Assembly (NCBI GenBank): GCA_965200955.1
Contig: OZ241742.1
Location: forward strand, 2,356,001 to 2,420,000
Direction: 5' to 3'
DNA from: Bin80 sp026708685
GTDB lineage: Bacteria > Bacteroidota > Rhodothermia > Rhodothermales > Bin80
DNA: 64,000 nucleotides
The translations under genes were made by a program, and so were the position numbers. The notes below the pieces were generated by a model, which made no database searches, was not told the origin of the DNA, and was given only the letters and a program-made list of their open reading frames with translations. Positions 8,111 to 15,574 of the stretch are shown in pieces. The stretch's first letter is position 1. The number at the start of each line of letters is the position of its first letter.

Positions 8111-8372
8111 GGATAAGGTGAGGAGAATGAAAAGACGGTCTACGCAAGAGAACCGCAACCGATGAATAATAGTAGGAGCGTGCTATATCCAGCAAGCTCA
8201 TCAATGCGGAGATCACATCTTGGAGAACATGCAATGTTATAGCTACAGCTACATGCCAATAAAGATTGAACAAAATATGAAGAAGAATGATCTATCATAG
8301 CCATAGGGTTTTGAGTTGATTAATCATTCCAATAGAGTTTAATAGTTATAGATTACCGGTGACGTATCCCGA

Positions 8373-8585
8373 TTGAGACGAAAAACTCTTGTCATCATTG
8401 GAGTTAGAAGTAATGATGGTGAAAAGTTTTGTTCAGTCTATGTTGAAAGATATTCTCATTTGTCAGGTAAGATGGTTTTAAGAAGGCTTTCATCTTCTTT
8501 TGATGAACAGACTGATCAACAAAAGGATATAAATCGTTTGATATCCAATCAAAAGTTTTTGATTGGATCCGCCCATCACAGATAA
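8373..8585 (+). pseudogene. Possible fragment of a transposase-like gene
   Basis: An open frame starting at TTG encodes 70 residues containing KTLVIIGVRSNDGEKF, which weakly recalls the core of mutator/IS256-type transposases (TLVVIGV..DG.K). The rest does not fit well and there is no catalytic context, so this may be a decayed insertion-sequence fragment or a chance frame. Confidence 0.25.
8543..8568. repeat. Perfect 12-bp inverted repeat
   Basis: ATCCAATCAAAA is followed by GT and then its exact complement TTTTGATTGGAT. The stem is AT-rich and no T-run follows. It could be a protein-binding site or a remnant end of a mobile element; it lies 111 bp before the deacylase gene. Confidence 0.5.
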
Positions 8586-8678
8586 AGCACTCTTCATCTG
8601 ATGAAACAGAAAACAATCATTGCCGTGAAAGAAATAATCTTTTCACCTGTCTGACCAATCTCATTCCAGTCAACCCAC

Positions 8679-9143
8679 ATGGACTCATTACCCCCTAAGG
8701 TGGCTCTTATCCAGAAAACTCTGCATACATTGGGAGTAGATTTTGAAGTGAGACAGCTGGATCAATCTACGCGTACTGCAAAAGAAGCATCCGAAGCATT
8801 GGGATGTACGATTGACCAGATTGTAAAATCCTTGGTATTTTGTGCTGGGCAAGCCCCCATTCTTGTTTTGGTGAGCGGCAGTCATCGGGTCAACGAAACG
8901 CTCTTGTCACAAAGGATCGGCCGTTCCGTGACCCCGGCTAGTGCTGATTTTGTGCGTCAGCATACTGGATTTAGTATAGGCGGAGTGGCTCCCTTAGGCC
9001 ATCCAACTCCGATTCCTACGTATGTGGACGAAGGCTTGATGAAGTATGAACAGGTATGGGCAGCTGCTGGAGGTCCCTTTGCTGTTTTTGGATGTACTCC
9101 CGCATTCCTGTGCACCTTGGGACAAGTGGTAAAAGTCACTTAG
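8679..9143 (+). CDS. YbaK/ProX-type aminoacyl-tRNA deacylase
   Basis: The 154-residue protein is a complete YbaK/EbsC-family domain. These enzymes hydrolyse mischarged aminoacyl-tRNA (for example Cys- or Ala-tRNA-Pro) in trans. Visible family features are TAKEASEALGCTIDQIVKSLVF with the conserved lysine near residue 50, the ILVLVSGSHRVN strand, and the glycine-rich IGGVAPLGH loop near residue 100. The ATG follows an AT-rich leader. The stop overlaps tail-to-tail by 4 bp with coaX on the other strand. Exact substrate specificity cannot be read from sequence. Confidence 0.85.
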   Translation: MDSLPPKVALIQKTLHTLGVDFEVRQLDQSTRTAKEASEALGCTIDQIVKSLVFCAGQAPILVLVSGSHRVNETLLSQRIGRSVTPASADFVRQHTGFSIGGVAPLGHPTPIPTYVDEGLMKYEQVWAAAGGPFAVFGCTPAFLCTLGQVVKVT

Positions 9144-9895
9144 GTTGGGTTAAGTTCCATGATCACCCTTAGCCCATCTAAAACGAGATGACGGAGAGTC
9201 TCATGACGGGGTAATTGACTGGTGAGTAGTGGTGCCCACCCACCCGTCAGGATAATGTCAGTGGGTTCTTCATACGTCTGTTTTATGCGTCTCACGACTC
9301 CGTTGACTCCATCAATCATGCCGTAGATCAGACCATGCTGGAGCGCAGTGATTGTGGAAAGTCCAATCGTTCCATGTGGTAGCTGCAAATCGACTTCGGG
9401 CAAATTGGATGTATGATTGGACAGAGCATGACCAGACAGTTTTGGTCCCGGCATGATGACCCCACCAATAAAGGTTCCATCTCTACTGACAAGATCCACC
9501 GTAATCGCGGAACCAGCATCAATAACAATCATGGCTTTTTTGCTAGATGACCATGCTCCACTTGCAGCTGCAATACGATCAAGACCTAAACTTTCAATGG
9601 GGTCGTAACTGATGCGTATCGGCAAGAACGAATCACTCGTGAGTTCAAAGATTGGAACGTCTGTGAACAATTGAATGTCTGCAATCATACGATGAGTACG
9701 TTCAGGAACCACACTACATAGACCAATTCTGTCAAACGGTGTCTTTGAGTTCCATGCAGAGATTCGTTCAAGGACATCATTCATGGATGGAGTGAAGAAG
9801 CGTTTCTGAAGCTCGTTTCCAAAATAAAGTCCAATTTTGATGGTGCTGTTACCAATGTCAATGGTCAGCCACACGGAGTGAGAGGTTGCCGGCAT
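9140..9895 (-). CDS. coaX: Type III pantothenate kinase
   Basis: The 251-residue protein has the CoaX pattern: phosphate motif LTIDIGNSTIKIGLY at residues about 10-24, a second motif VIDAGSAITVDLVSRDG near residue 123, GGVIMPGPKLSG near 140, and a C-terminal TGGWAPLL. It phosphorylates pantothenate in the first step of coenzyme A synthesis. The second motif has Ser where DAGTA is usual, a conservative change. It overlaps the end of birA by 38 bp on the same strand, and a coaX-birA pairing is common in bacteria. It is the last gene of a lipoprotein-birA-coaX operon. Confidence 0.92.
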   Translation of the reverse strand: MPATSHSVWLTIDIGNSTIKIGLYFGNELQKRFFTPSMNDVLERISAWNSKTPFDRIGLCSVVPERTHRMIADIQLFTDVPIFELTSDSFLPIRISYDPIESLGLDRIAAASGAWSSSKKAMIVIDAGSAITVDLVSRDGTFIGGVIMPGPKLSGHALSNHTSNLPEVDLQLPHGTIGLSTITALQHGLIYGMIDGVNGVVRRIKQTYEEPTDIILTGGWAPLLTSQLPRHETLRHLVLDGLRVIMELNPT

Positions 9896-10655
9896 AAATA
9901 ATTTGTGGTCCAGAGGTTGTATGTATCGTTAGAGCACCTGAATCGTCAATTCCAGTCAGTATACCCTCTACAGGATGATTCATTCCATCAATCGTACAGT
10001 TCTGTCCAATCCAAACGAGTTTTTCAGTATACAACTGGCGAATCATCCAAGGTGAATGCCTCAGTAGATCAAGAGTTTTTTCAAGGTGTAAGAGTACGGA
10101 TGCCATCAAAGATGCCCGGTCCATCTGCTGACCAGTCGATAATAGAATGGATGTAGCAAGGGACTCCAAATCTTTTGGAAAGTCGGTCTGATTCACATTC
10201 ACTCCAATTCCCAAGATGATCTGATCCGTGGGTGGGCTCATGACTTGGAGTAAGATACCAGAGATCTTTTGGTCATTCAGTAGAATATCATTGGGCCATT
10301 TGAACTGGAGTGCATGTGGACAAACGGCCGCTTCAATGGCATCAGCAACTCCCAAACAAGTAGCAAGAGGGAGCAGTCCGATATTTTGATCTTCACACGG
10401 CTTGTCAATAATGATGCTGAAGGTCAAGTTCAATCCTGCATCTGAAATCCATGTTCTTCCTCGACGACCATATCCTTCGGTTTGATCATCTGCTATGAAT
10501 ACAGTCCCATGTTCAGCACCATTCTGTACGGCCTCTAGGGCTAAATGGTTGGTTGAAGACACCTGCTTCTGGTAGTAAAGTGGGTATCCAAGGGCCTTGG
10601 TCGTCAACTGAGCACTAACCTGATGATCGAAGGGCATAATTGTAGAAGGTGACAT
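9858..10655 (-). CDS. birA: Biotin-[acetyl-CoA-carboxylase] ligase
   Basis: The 265-residue protein has the biotin protein ligase domain: SSTNHLALE, the biotinyl-AMP loop EGYGRRGRTWIS, the FKWPNDILLNDQKISGIL strand and GIGVNVNQ, followed by the small C-terminal domain (VEGILTGIDDSGALTI). It activates biotin and attaches it to carboxyl carrier proteins. There is no N-terminal helix-turn-helix, so it is the monofunctional type without repressor activity. The start at 10655 is favoured by a GGAG 13-17 bases upstream; 10703 or 10637 are alternatives. It overlaps both the upstream lipoprotein gene and downstream coaX, which indicates a compact operon. Confidence 0.9.
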   Translation of the reverse strand: MSPSTIMPFDHQVSAQLTTKALGYPLYYQKQVSSTNHLALEAVQNGAEHGTVFIADDQTEGYGRRGRTWISDAGLNLTFSIIIDKPCEDQNIGLLPLATCLGVADAIEAAVCPHALQFKWPNDILLNDQKISGILLQVMSPPTDQIILGIGVNVNQTDFPKDLESLATSILLSTGQQMDRASLMASVLLHLEKTLDLLRHSPWMIRQLYTEKLVWIGQNCTIDGMNHPVEGILTGIDDSGALTIHTTSGPQIIYAGNLSLRVADH

Positions 10656-11349
10656 GGCGACCGTAGGTCTCCATTTTTCCGAAGGGAAGTTGTAAAGACA
10701 CATTCATACTCACTCGATAGGGTACCCAAACCGTTCCAACGGGGCGAAGCTGAATCTGATAGGAGGATTGTTCCTTTGTTAAGATTGTGCTGTGAAAACT
10801 TTGATAACGCACATGCACCAGTTGATTGGCAGCCCTGTCGTAGATATACGTTGCAGTGATGAGGTCCTGATCACTGCCAAGTCTACTGACAATCTTGATT
10901 TTGGTCGCGGGAAGTGACCAGTAACTGGTATCGGATGTTATCTCATAGATGAAATCATCTTTGAAACGCTCCAATAGATAGGGAGCATCCTCGGGCAAGA
11001 TGGCACGAATGATATCGGAAAGGCTATCTGAGGCAATAGAGCCAGTGATGAGGAATGGATTCCCCGTAGTATCCATCCGAACGAGATTTGTAGAGGATAG
11101 GTAGTGATTGGATCCAATCGTCTCCGTAAATTCATAACGAGAATAGGACCAGTCCATAAGGCGGTCAAATGCACGGAAAATTTGCTTATCCTGATGCAAG
11201 ATCTCAATAGCACGATTCGCTGATTCTTGCTCAGTAGTAGATGGTGGAGAGACAGTAGAAGAGCATGAAACCCCAAAAAGTACAAGCGGGATCACACCAT
11301 AGAAGACAAGATGTGCTCTACTCTGGAGAAACGATATTCCTGGCTTCAT
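10615..11349 (-). CDS. DUF4292-like lipoprotein
   Basis: The 244-residue exported protein has a hydrophobic N-terminus ending VLFGVSCSS, an imperfect lipobox with the cysteine near residue 29. The body is beta-rich and fits DUF4292 outer-membrane-type lipoproteins of Bacteroidota, which have a LolA/LppX-like fold (repeated YEITSDTSYWSLPATKI, VHVRYQSF and GKMETYGRHVTFYNY segments). This suggests periplasmic handling of a lipid or lipoprotein, but the role is unproven. The start at 11349 gives a normal signal sequence; 11370 would add seven residues. Its end overlaps birA by 41 bp. Confidence 0.7.
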   Translation of the reverse strand: MKPGISFLQSRAHLVFYGVIPLVLFGVSCSSTVSPPSTTEQESANRAIEILHQDKQIFRAFDRLMDWSYSRYEFTETIGSNHYLSSTNLVRMDTTGNPFLITGSIASDSLSDIIRAILPEDAPYLLERFKDDFIYEITSDTSYWSLPATKIKIVSRLGSDQDLITATYIYDRAANQLVHVRYQSFHSTILTKEQSSYQIQLRPVGTVWVPYRVSMNVSLQLPFGKMETYGRHVTFYNYALRSSG

Positions 11350-11561
11350 TCGCAAAGGATAGATCAGCACCTACCTATCTGAAAGGACAACATTCCAACA
11401 CGACAGCCCAAGAACATAGAAGCAAGTACACTCAAAATAGACAGGATCTGAACCAGTAAACGAGATACGCACCATTTTGATGCCAAGACCATCCAAGAAG
11501 AACCTGGACCCTACTTGGCAACGATTGGCATCTTCGGAGGCCAGTGGTTGGAAAGATGCTT

Positions 11562-11589
11562 GAATGTTCACTGGATCCAGTGAACATTC
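11562..11589. promoter_or_regulatory. Perfect 28-bp palindrome, candidate operator
   Basis: The half-site GAATGTTCACTGGA is followed directly by its exact reverse complement, with no loop. A loop-less perfect palindrome suits a dimeric DNA-binding protein better than a terminator. It lies 95 bp before fabI and 212 bp from the divergent lipoprotein start, so it could control either. The regulator is unknown. Confidence 0.55.
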
Positions 11590-11684
11590 TTCAAAGTTCG
11601 GACTTAAATGCCCCAATACATTCCTATAAGATTTCTCCCCTCTGAGAATTTGGATACTCAACTATTTTATCGTAACACATTGAT

Positions 11685-12524
11685 ATGGATCACTCTGGAT
11701 TATTACACCAGAAGAAAGGGATAATTTTTGGTGCATTGAATGAGACCAGTATTGCATGGGCCATTGCAAAATCTGCTCACCGAGAAGGTGCTCAGTTCGC
11801 ACTTTCCAATGCTCCCGTTGCCAAACGATTAGGATCGCTTGAATCCCTCGCTAAGCAGGTGGGAAGTCCTGTTTATTGGGCAGATGCCACCAGTAATGAT
11901 GATCTGAAAGTGCTTTTTGAAGATCTCAAAAAGGAGTATGGAAAAATTGATTTCATTGTTCATGCGATTGGAATGGGCATCAATGTTCGCAAACGCCGAA
12001 CGTATGATCAGTTAAATCATCAGTGGTACGCTAAGTCTTTGGACATCTCAGCCATCAGTCTGCACAGGATTGTCCAACTGGCAATGGAGAGCGAAGCGAT
12101 GAACCCGGGAGGATCTATTTTGACTATCTCCTATATCGGGGCACAGCGATCGTTTTCCCATTATTCCGAAATGGGAGATGCCAAGGCTCTCTTGGAAAGT
12201 ATTGTCCGCACTTGGGGGCCACATCTCGGCAAATTGGGCATTCGTATCAATTCAATCTCCCAGAGCCCCACTCGTACAACGGCTGGACAAGGGATCTCAG
12301 GATTTGATGCTATGTTTGAATTCGGCGAAAAAATGTCTCCACTTGGAAATGCTGATGCCGACAGCTGTGGTGATTATGCAGTGACACTGCTGAGTGATCT
12401 GACCCGAATGGTTACCATGCAGACGCTCTACCATGATGGAGGCTTTAGTAGCATGGGAATTGGTGACGGGATGATTGAACCCTTGATGGAGATGGCTCAG
12501 CAACACTCCTCTGATTTGGATTGA
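11685..12524 (+). CDS. fabI: Enoyl-[acyl-carrier-protein] reductase (NADH)
   Basis: A 279-residue FabI-type short-chain dehydrogenase relative. It reduces trans-2-enoyl-ACP in the last step of fatty-acid elongation. Features include the N-terminal cofactor segment GIIFGALNETSIAWAIAKS (about 13-31), WADATSNDDL, the DFIVHAIGMG strand, the active-site region TISYIGAQRSFSHYSEMGDAKALLES with tyrosine and lysine in the FabI spacing, and RINSISQSPTRTTAG. The C-terminal HDGGFSSMG is also typical. The product is slightly longer than the E. coli enzyme. The L,D-transpeptidase gene begins 7 bp after the stop, so both probably share a transcript. Confidence 0.93.
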   Translation: MDHSGLLHQKKGIIFGALNETSIAWAIAKSAHREGAQFALSNAPVAKRLGSLESLAKQVGSPVYWADATSNDDLKVLFEDLKKEYGKIDFIVHAIGMGINVRKRRTYDQLNHQWYAKSLDISAISLHRIVQLAMESEAMNPGGSILTISYIGAQRSFSHYSEMGDAKALLESIVRTWGPHLGKLGIRINSISQSPTRTTAGQGISGFDAMFEFGEKMSPLGNADADSCGDYAVTLLSDLTRMVTMQTLYHDGGFSSMGIGDGMIEPLMEMAQQHSSDLD

Positions 12525-12531
12525 TCATACC

Positions 12532-13281
12532 ATGAGACGGTTTGTCATTCTTCTGGGGATCATGATGGTTTTGACTGCAACCGCTTCCAATGCAGTTCAG
12601 ACAGACATAGATTCTGTAGATGATTTGTTTTATGTGACCAGTAAATCGGCCAGACTCTATCGTGATTCCGTACAAACCCAGCCGTATGTCCGCCTCCATT
12701 ATCGCGAGCCTGTTTCTCTTTTGAAAAAGAAAGGCAAGATCAAGAAAGTTCGTACAATGGATGGAGCCACTGGATATGTGAATGCCGATCAACTTTCCAA
12801 TATCTGGATTCATGTTTCCAAGCGACGAAAGCTTCTTGTTTTGTACCGAGGGATGGAAGTGATTTCAACATTCAATGCGGATTTTGGATACAATGGGGTT
12901 TCAGATAAGCTCGTTCGGGGTTCGGATGCCCGGCCGGATCACTGGCGTACGCCCGAAGGTGTGTTTTATGTGGTGAAGAAAAATCCTTACAGTCAATTCT
13001 ATCGTGCATTCCTGTTGAATTACCCCAATGAGGAAGATGCCAAGCGAGGACTGCACGAAGGACTGATCAGCCGAAGCGAATACAATGCGATCATATTGGC
13101 TGAAAAACGGGGATTGCCTCCCCCTATGCAGACCTCGCTGGGCGGACTCATAGAGATTCATGGCAATGGAACGGGGGCTTCATCCAACTGGACGGAAGGA
13201 TGCGTCGCCGTTCGTGATGCTGATATGGACTTCATGTGGTCTTATGTTCAGGAAGGCACGCCAGTTGTGATTGAGAAATAA
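12532..13281 (+). CDS. L,D-transpeptidase (YkuD) family, exported
   Basis: The 249-residue protein has a signal peptide (MRRFVILLGIMMVLTATASNA), an SH3-like segment around residues 35-85 (VRLHYREPVSLLKKKGKIKKV, TGYVNADQL), then a YkuD domain. The catalytic signature is IEIHGNGTG followed by SNWTEGCVAVRDADMD, with histidine near residue 207 and cysteine near 222. Such enzymes make 3-3 cross-links in peptidoglycan or attach proteins to it; some act as L,D-carboxypeptidases. It acts in the periplasm. It lies 7 bp after fabI, so co-expression with membrane lipid synthesis is plausible. Confidence 0.88.
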   Translation: MRRFVILLGIMMVLTATASNAVQTDIDSVDDLFYVTSKSARLYRDSVQTQPYVRLHYREPVSLLKKKGKIKKVRTMDGATGYVNADQLSNIWIHVSKRRKLLVLYRGMEVISTFNADFGYNGVSDKLVRGSDARPDHWRTPEGVFYVVKKNPYSQFYRAFLLNYPNEEDAKRGLHEGLISRSEYNAIILAEKRGLPPPMQTSLGGLIEIHGNGTGASSNWTEGCVAVRDADMDFMWSYVQEGTPVVIEK

Positions 13282-13711
13282 AAACGATCTTTCAATGTTG
13301 TTGCATCTGTTTCCACTGAGAAAGCCCTGATATCAATGTCTTAATGATGTATAGAGACGATTTGATGTCTATAGGTCTCGACATAATTCCACGAACTCTC
13401 CAGTGAATTGAAGCGGGTTAGAGGATATGTCCTTGAAAATCAATCAACGCACTCATCAAACTTTTTTAGGCCATGATGGTATCCACTGTGGTTCACCCGC
13501 AGAACGACCGGATGAGTGGATTGACGATCCAACTCTGGGCATCTTCCAATGGTATGATCATCTCCATGAAGTTTGATATCTTGGAAACCTGGAGGTAGAA
13601 TAGCTTCATCATCCTATGATCTGAATGTTGAACATTGATGGATTCCCTGCAACCGATTGAATCCTAATGTTTAGAAAGTGCGTAAAGTATTGTAAGCCAC
13701 TATTTGAGAAA
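13282..13711. other. Intergenic region
   Basis: About 430 bp without a convincing gene. One 49-codon frame (13427-13576, starting MSLKINQRTHQTFLGHDG) has protein-like composition, but its purine-rich leader is only a base or two from the ATG and no homology is recognised. No terminator or tRNA-like fold was seen. Confidence 0.4.
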
Positions 13712-15082
13712 ATGAAGAGACTATATTTATTGCTGATAGGACTTCTTTTGATCCCGGCCGCGTTTGCTCTTCAACGAGCACCCAAGCCACTGGAACTCAG
13801 TTCTGATACGACAGGGGGGCCTGTCTTTATCGTTCCGGTTGACGGGATGATTGATAACGGTCTGGCCCGCTATATTGAACGTGCCGTGAGTGATGCGACC
13901 ACTCGAGGTGCTGTTCTCACCGTCTTTGAGATTGACACATTTGGTGGACTTGTGGATGCTGCTGACAAGATCCGAAAGACCCTACTGGATGCTCAGATGC
14001 CTACGGTCGCATTTATCGACAAAAATGCTGCCTCGGCCGGAGCGTTAATTTCGTATGCAGCCGATCGAATTGTCATGGTGCCGGGTGCTTCCATTGGGGC
14101 AGCAACGGTCGTTGAAGGAGGCAGTGGGGATGAGGCACCTGATAAGTATCAGAGTTACATGCGCGGGTTGATGCGGGCAACCGCAGAGGCCAACGGTCGA
14201 GATCCTCAGATTGCTGAATCCATGGTTGATCCCACCCTTGAAGTTGAAGGGGTCTCCGAGAAAGGCAAGGTGTTAACCCTCAGTGCAACGGAGGCATTGG
14301 AGCTGGGGGTTGCCGATCAAATCCTTGAAACCACCGATGACGTGATTTCTGCATTTGGATTGGATACTCCTTCCCTGATCGCTCACAGTGAAACGATGGC
14401 CGAGCGAGTCCTACGTTTCCTGGGCTCTCCCGTGGTTCAGTCCATCCTTATGTTGATGATGCTGGGCGGCCTCTATTTTGAACTTCAGACTCCTGGAGTT
14501 GGGTTTCCTGGGATCATTGCCCTTCTTGGGATTGCCCTGTTTTTTGCCCCGCACTATTTACTCGGCCTGGTTGAAGTATGGGAAATTCTCCTCTTTGCCC
14601 TTGGCGTTGGACTGATCATACTTGAATTATTTCTTTTTGCCGGATTTGGGATTGCAGGAATCACTGGCCTTGTGCTGGTTGTTTTTTCCCTTGTTGCTGC
14701 ATTGGTTGGGAATGTGGGATTCTCGTTTCCGCCTTTTGATGTAGTTATGCCCAGCGTCTACACCCTTGCCGTCACGCTCATCCTGTTGGTGATTGGCATG
14801 GCCATGACAGCCCGAATGTTTCCTGCCTTTTCCGCTTCAAATATATTGGTGCTATCTCCTGAACTCAAAAGCAGTGAAGGATATACATCGGCCTCAACGC
14901 ATGATGAATACATCGGTTATGTAGGTCCGACACTCACGGATCTGCGCCCCTCAGGCTCCATGCTCATTCACCAAAAACGTGTGGATGTCATTACATCGGG
15001 GGAGTATATTGATCGGGGGGTGGATGTTGAAGTCGTTCAGGTCAGTGGAACCCGAGTTGAAGTCAGAATTCACGAGGCCTAA
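13712..15082 (+). CDS. NfeD family, long form with ClpP-class serine protease domain
   Basis: The 456-residue membrane protein starts with a signal peptide (MKRLYLLLIGLLLIPAAFA). Residues about 35-240 are the ClpP-fold protease part (VFIVPVDGMIDNGLARYIERA, FEIDTFGG, and the nucleophile region KNAASAGALISYAADRI). Several transmembrane helices follow at about 250-390, with an NfeD beta-barrel (OB-fold) domain at the C-terminus (GYVGPTLTDLRPSG). Long NfeD proteins usually act with stomatin-like SPFH proteins in membrane quality control, but no such gene is adjacent. The ATG at 13712 is preferred to 13667 because it gives a clean signal peptide. The short NfeD gene begins 1 bp after its stop. Confidence 0.87.
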   Translation: MKRLYLLLIGLLLIPAAFALQRAPKPLELSSDTTGGPVFIVPVDGMIDNGLARYIERAVSDATTRGAVLTVFEIDTFGGLVDAADKIRKTLLDAQMPTVAFIDKNAASAGALISYAADRIVMVPGASIGAATVVEGGSGDEAPDKYQSYMRGLMRATAEANGRDPQIAESMVDPTLEVEGVSEKGKVLTLSATEALELGVADQILETTDDVISAFGLDTPSLIAHSETMAERVLRFLGSPVVQSILMLMMLGGLYFELQTPGVGFPGIIALLGIALFFAPHYLLGLVEVWEILLFALGVGLIILELFLFAGFGIAGITGLVLVVFSLVAALVGNVGFSFPPFDVVMPSVYTLAVTLILLVIGMAMTARMFPAFSASNILVLSPELKSSEGYTSASTHDEYIGYVGPTLTDLRPSGSMLIHQKRVDVITSGEYIDRGVDVEVVQVSGTRVEVRIHEA

Positions 15083-15083
15083 C

Positions 15084-15566
15084 GTGGAAACACTCATTCC
15101 CATTGCCTGTATTTTAGCAGGGCTGCTGCTAATTACTGTGGAGGTCTACCTGATCCCTGGATTCAATGTCATTGGTATCCTGGGAACTCTCTTGATTGGT
15201 TTTGCAGTGGTCTACTCCTATTCTGAATCGGGGCTACTTGGAGGTACGATCGCCCTGTCATCTACCTTGGCTAGTATCGTTCTGCTTTTTATGATCCTGT
15301 GGAGATCAGGGGCATGGGATCGATTCATCCTATCAACGACATTGAAAACTGAAGCCGATGCAGCCAGTCGTCGCAGTGATGCAAGAGCTCAATACTTGGG
15401 TAAAACTGGCGTTGCGATTACTCCCCTGCGTCCAACGGGAATTGTACAGATTGAGGGAGAACGTATTGAGGTGTCAACCGAGGGGGAGTTTATTGCGGTG
15501 GGTAGCCAGATCCGTATTGTGGCCATGGATCGGCGCAGGTTTTTTGCGCGTCTTGAAACCGCGTAG
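15084..15566 (+). CDS. NfeD-like short membrane protein
   Basis: The GTG at 15084, directly after the preceding TAA, is the likely start and gives a 160-residue protein. It has three or four hydrophobic segments (IACILAGLLLITVEVYLIPG, GILGTLLIGFAVVYSY, ALSSTLASIVLLFMILW) and an NfeD C-terminal OB-fold (LGKTGVAITPLRPTGIVQIE, EFIAVGSQIRIVAMD). It lacks the protease domain. The tandem arrangement suggests the two NfeD proteins act together in the membrane. The gene ends 8 bp from the convergent TonB-dependent receptor gene. Confidence 0.8.
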   Translation: METLIPIACILAGLLLITVEVYLIPGFNVIGILGTLLIGFAVVYSYSESGLLGGTIALSSTLASIVLLFMILWRSGAWDRFILSTTLKTEADAASRRSDARAQYLGKTGVAITPLRPTGIVQIEGERIEVSTEGEFIAVGSQIRIVAMDRRRFFARLETA

Positions 15567-15574
15567 AGAGGGAT

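Noticed and set aside
11371..11661. 96-codon minus-strand frame directly upstream of the DUF4292 lipoprotein gene
   Set aside because: Composition is unlike a real protein, no ribosome binding site, and it crosses the 28-bp palindrome; better read as the divergent control region.
13427..13576. 49-codon small ORF with protein-like composition
   Set aside because: Ribosome-binding-like sequence is too close to the ATG and nothing similar is known to me; noted only within the intergenic entry.
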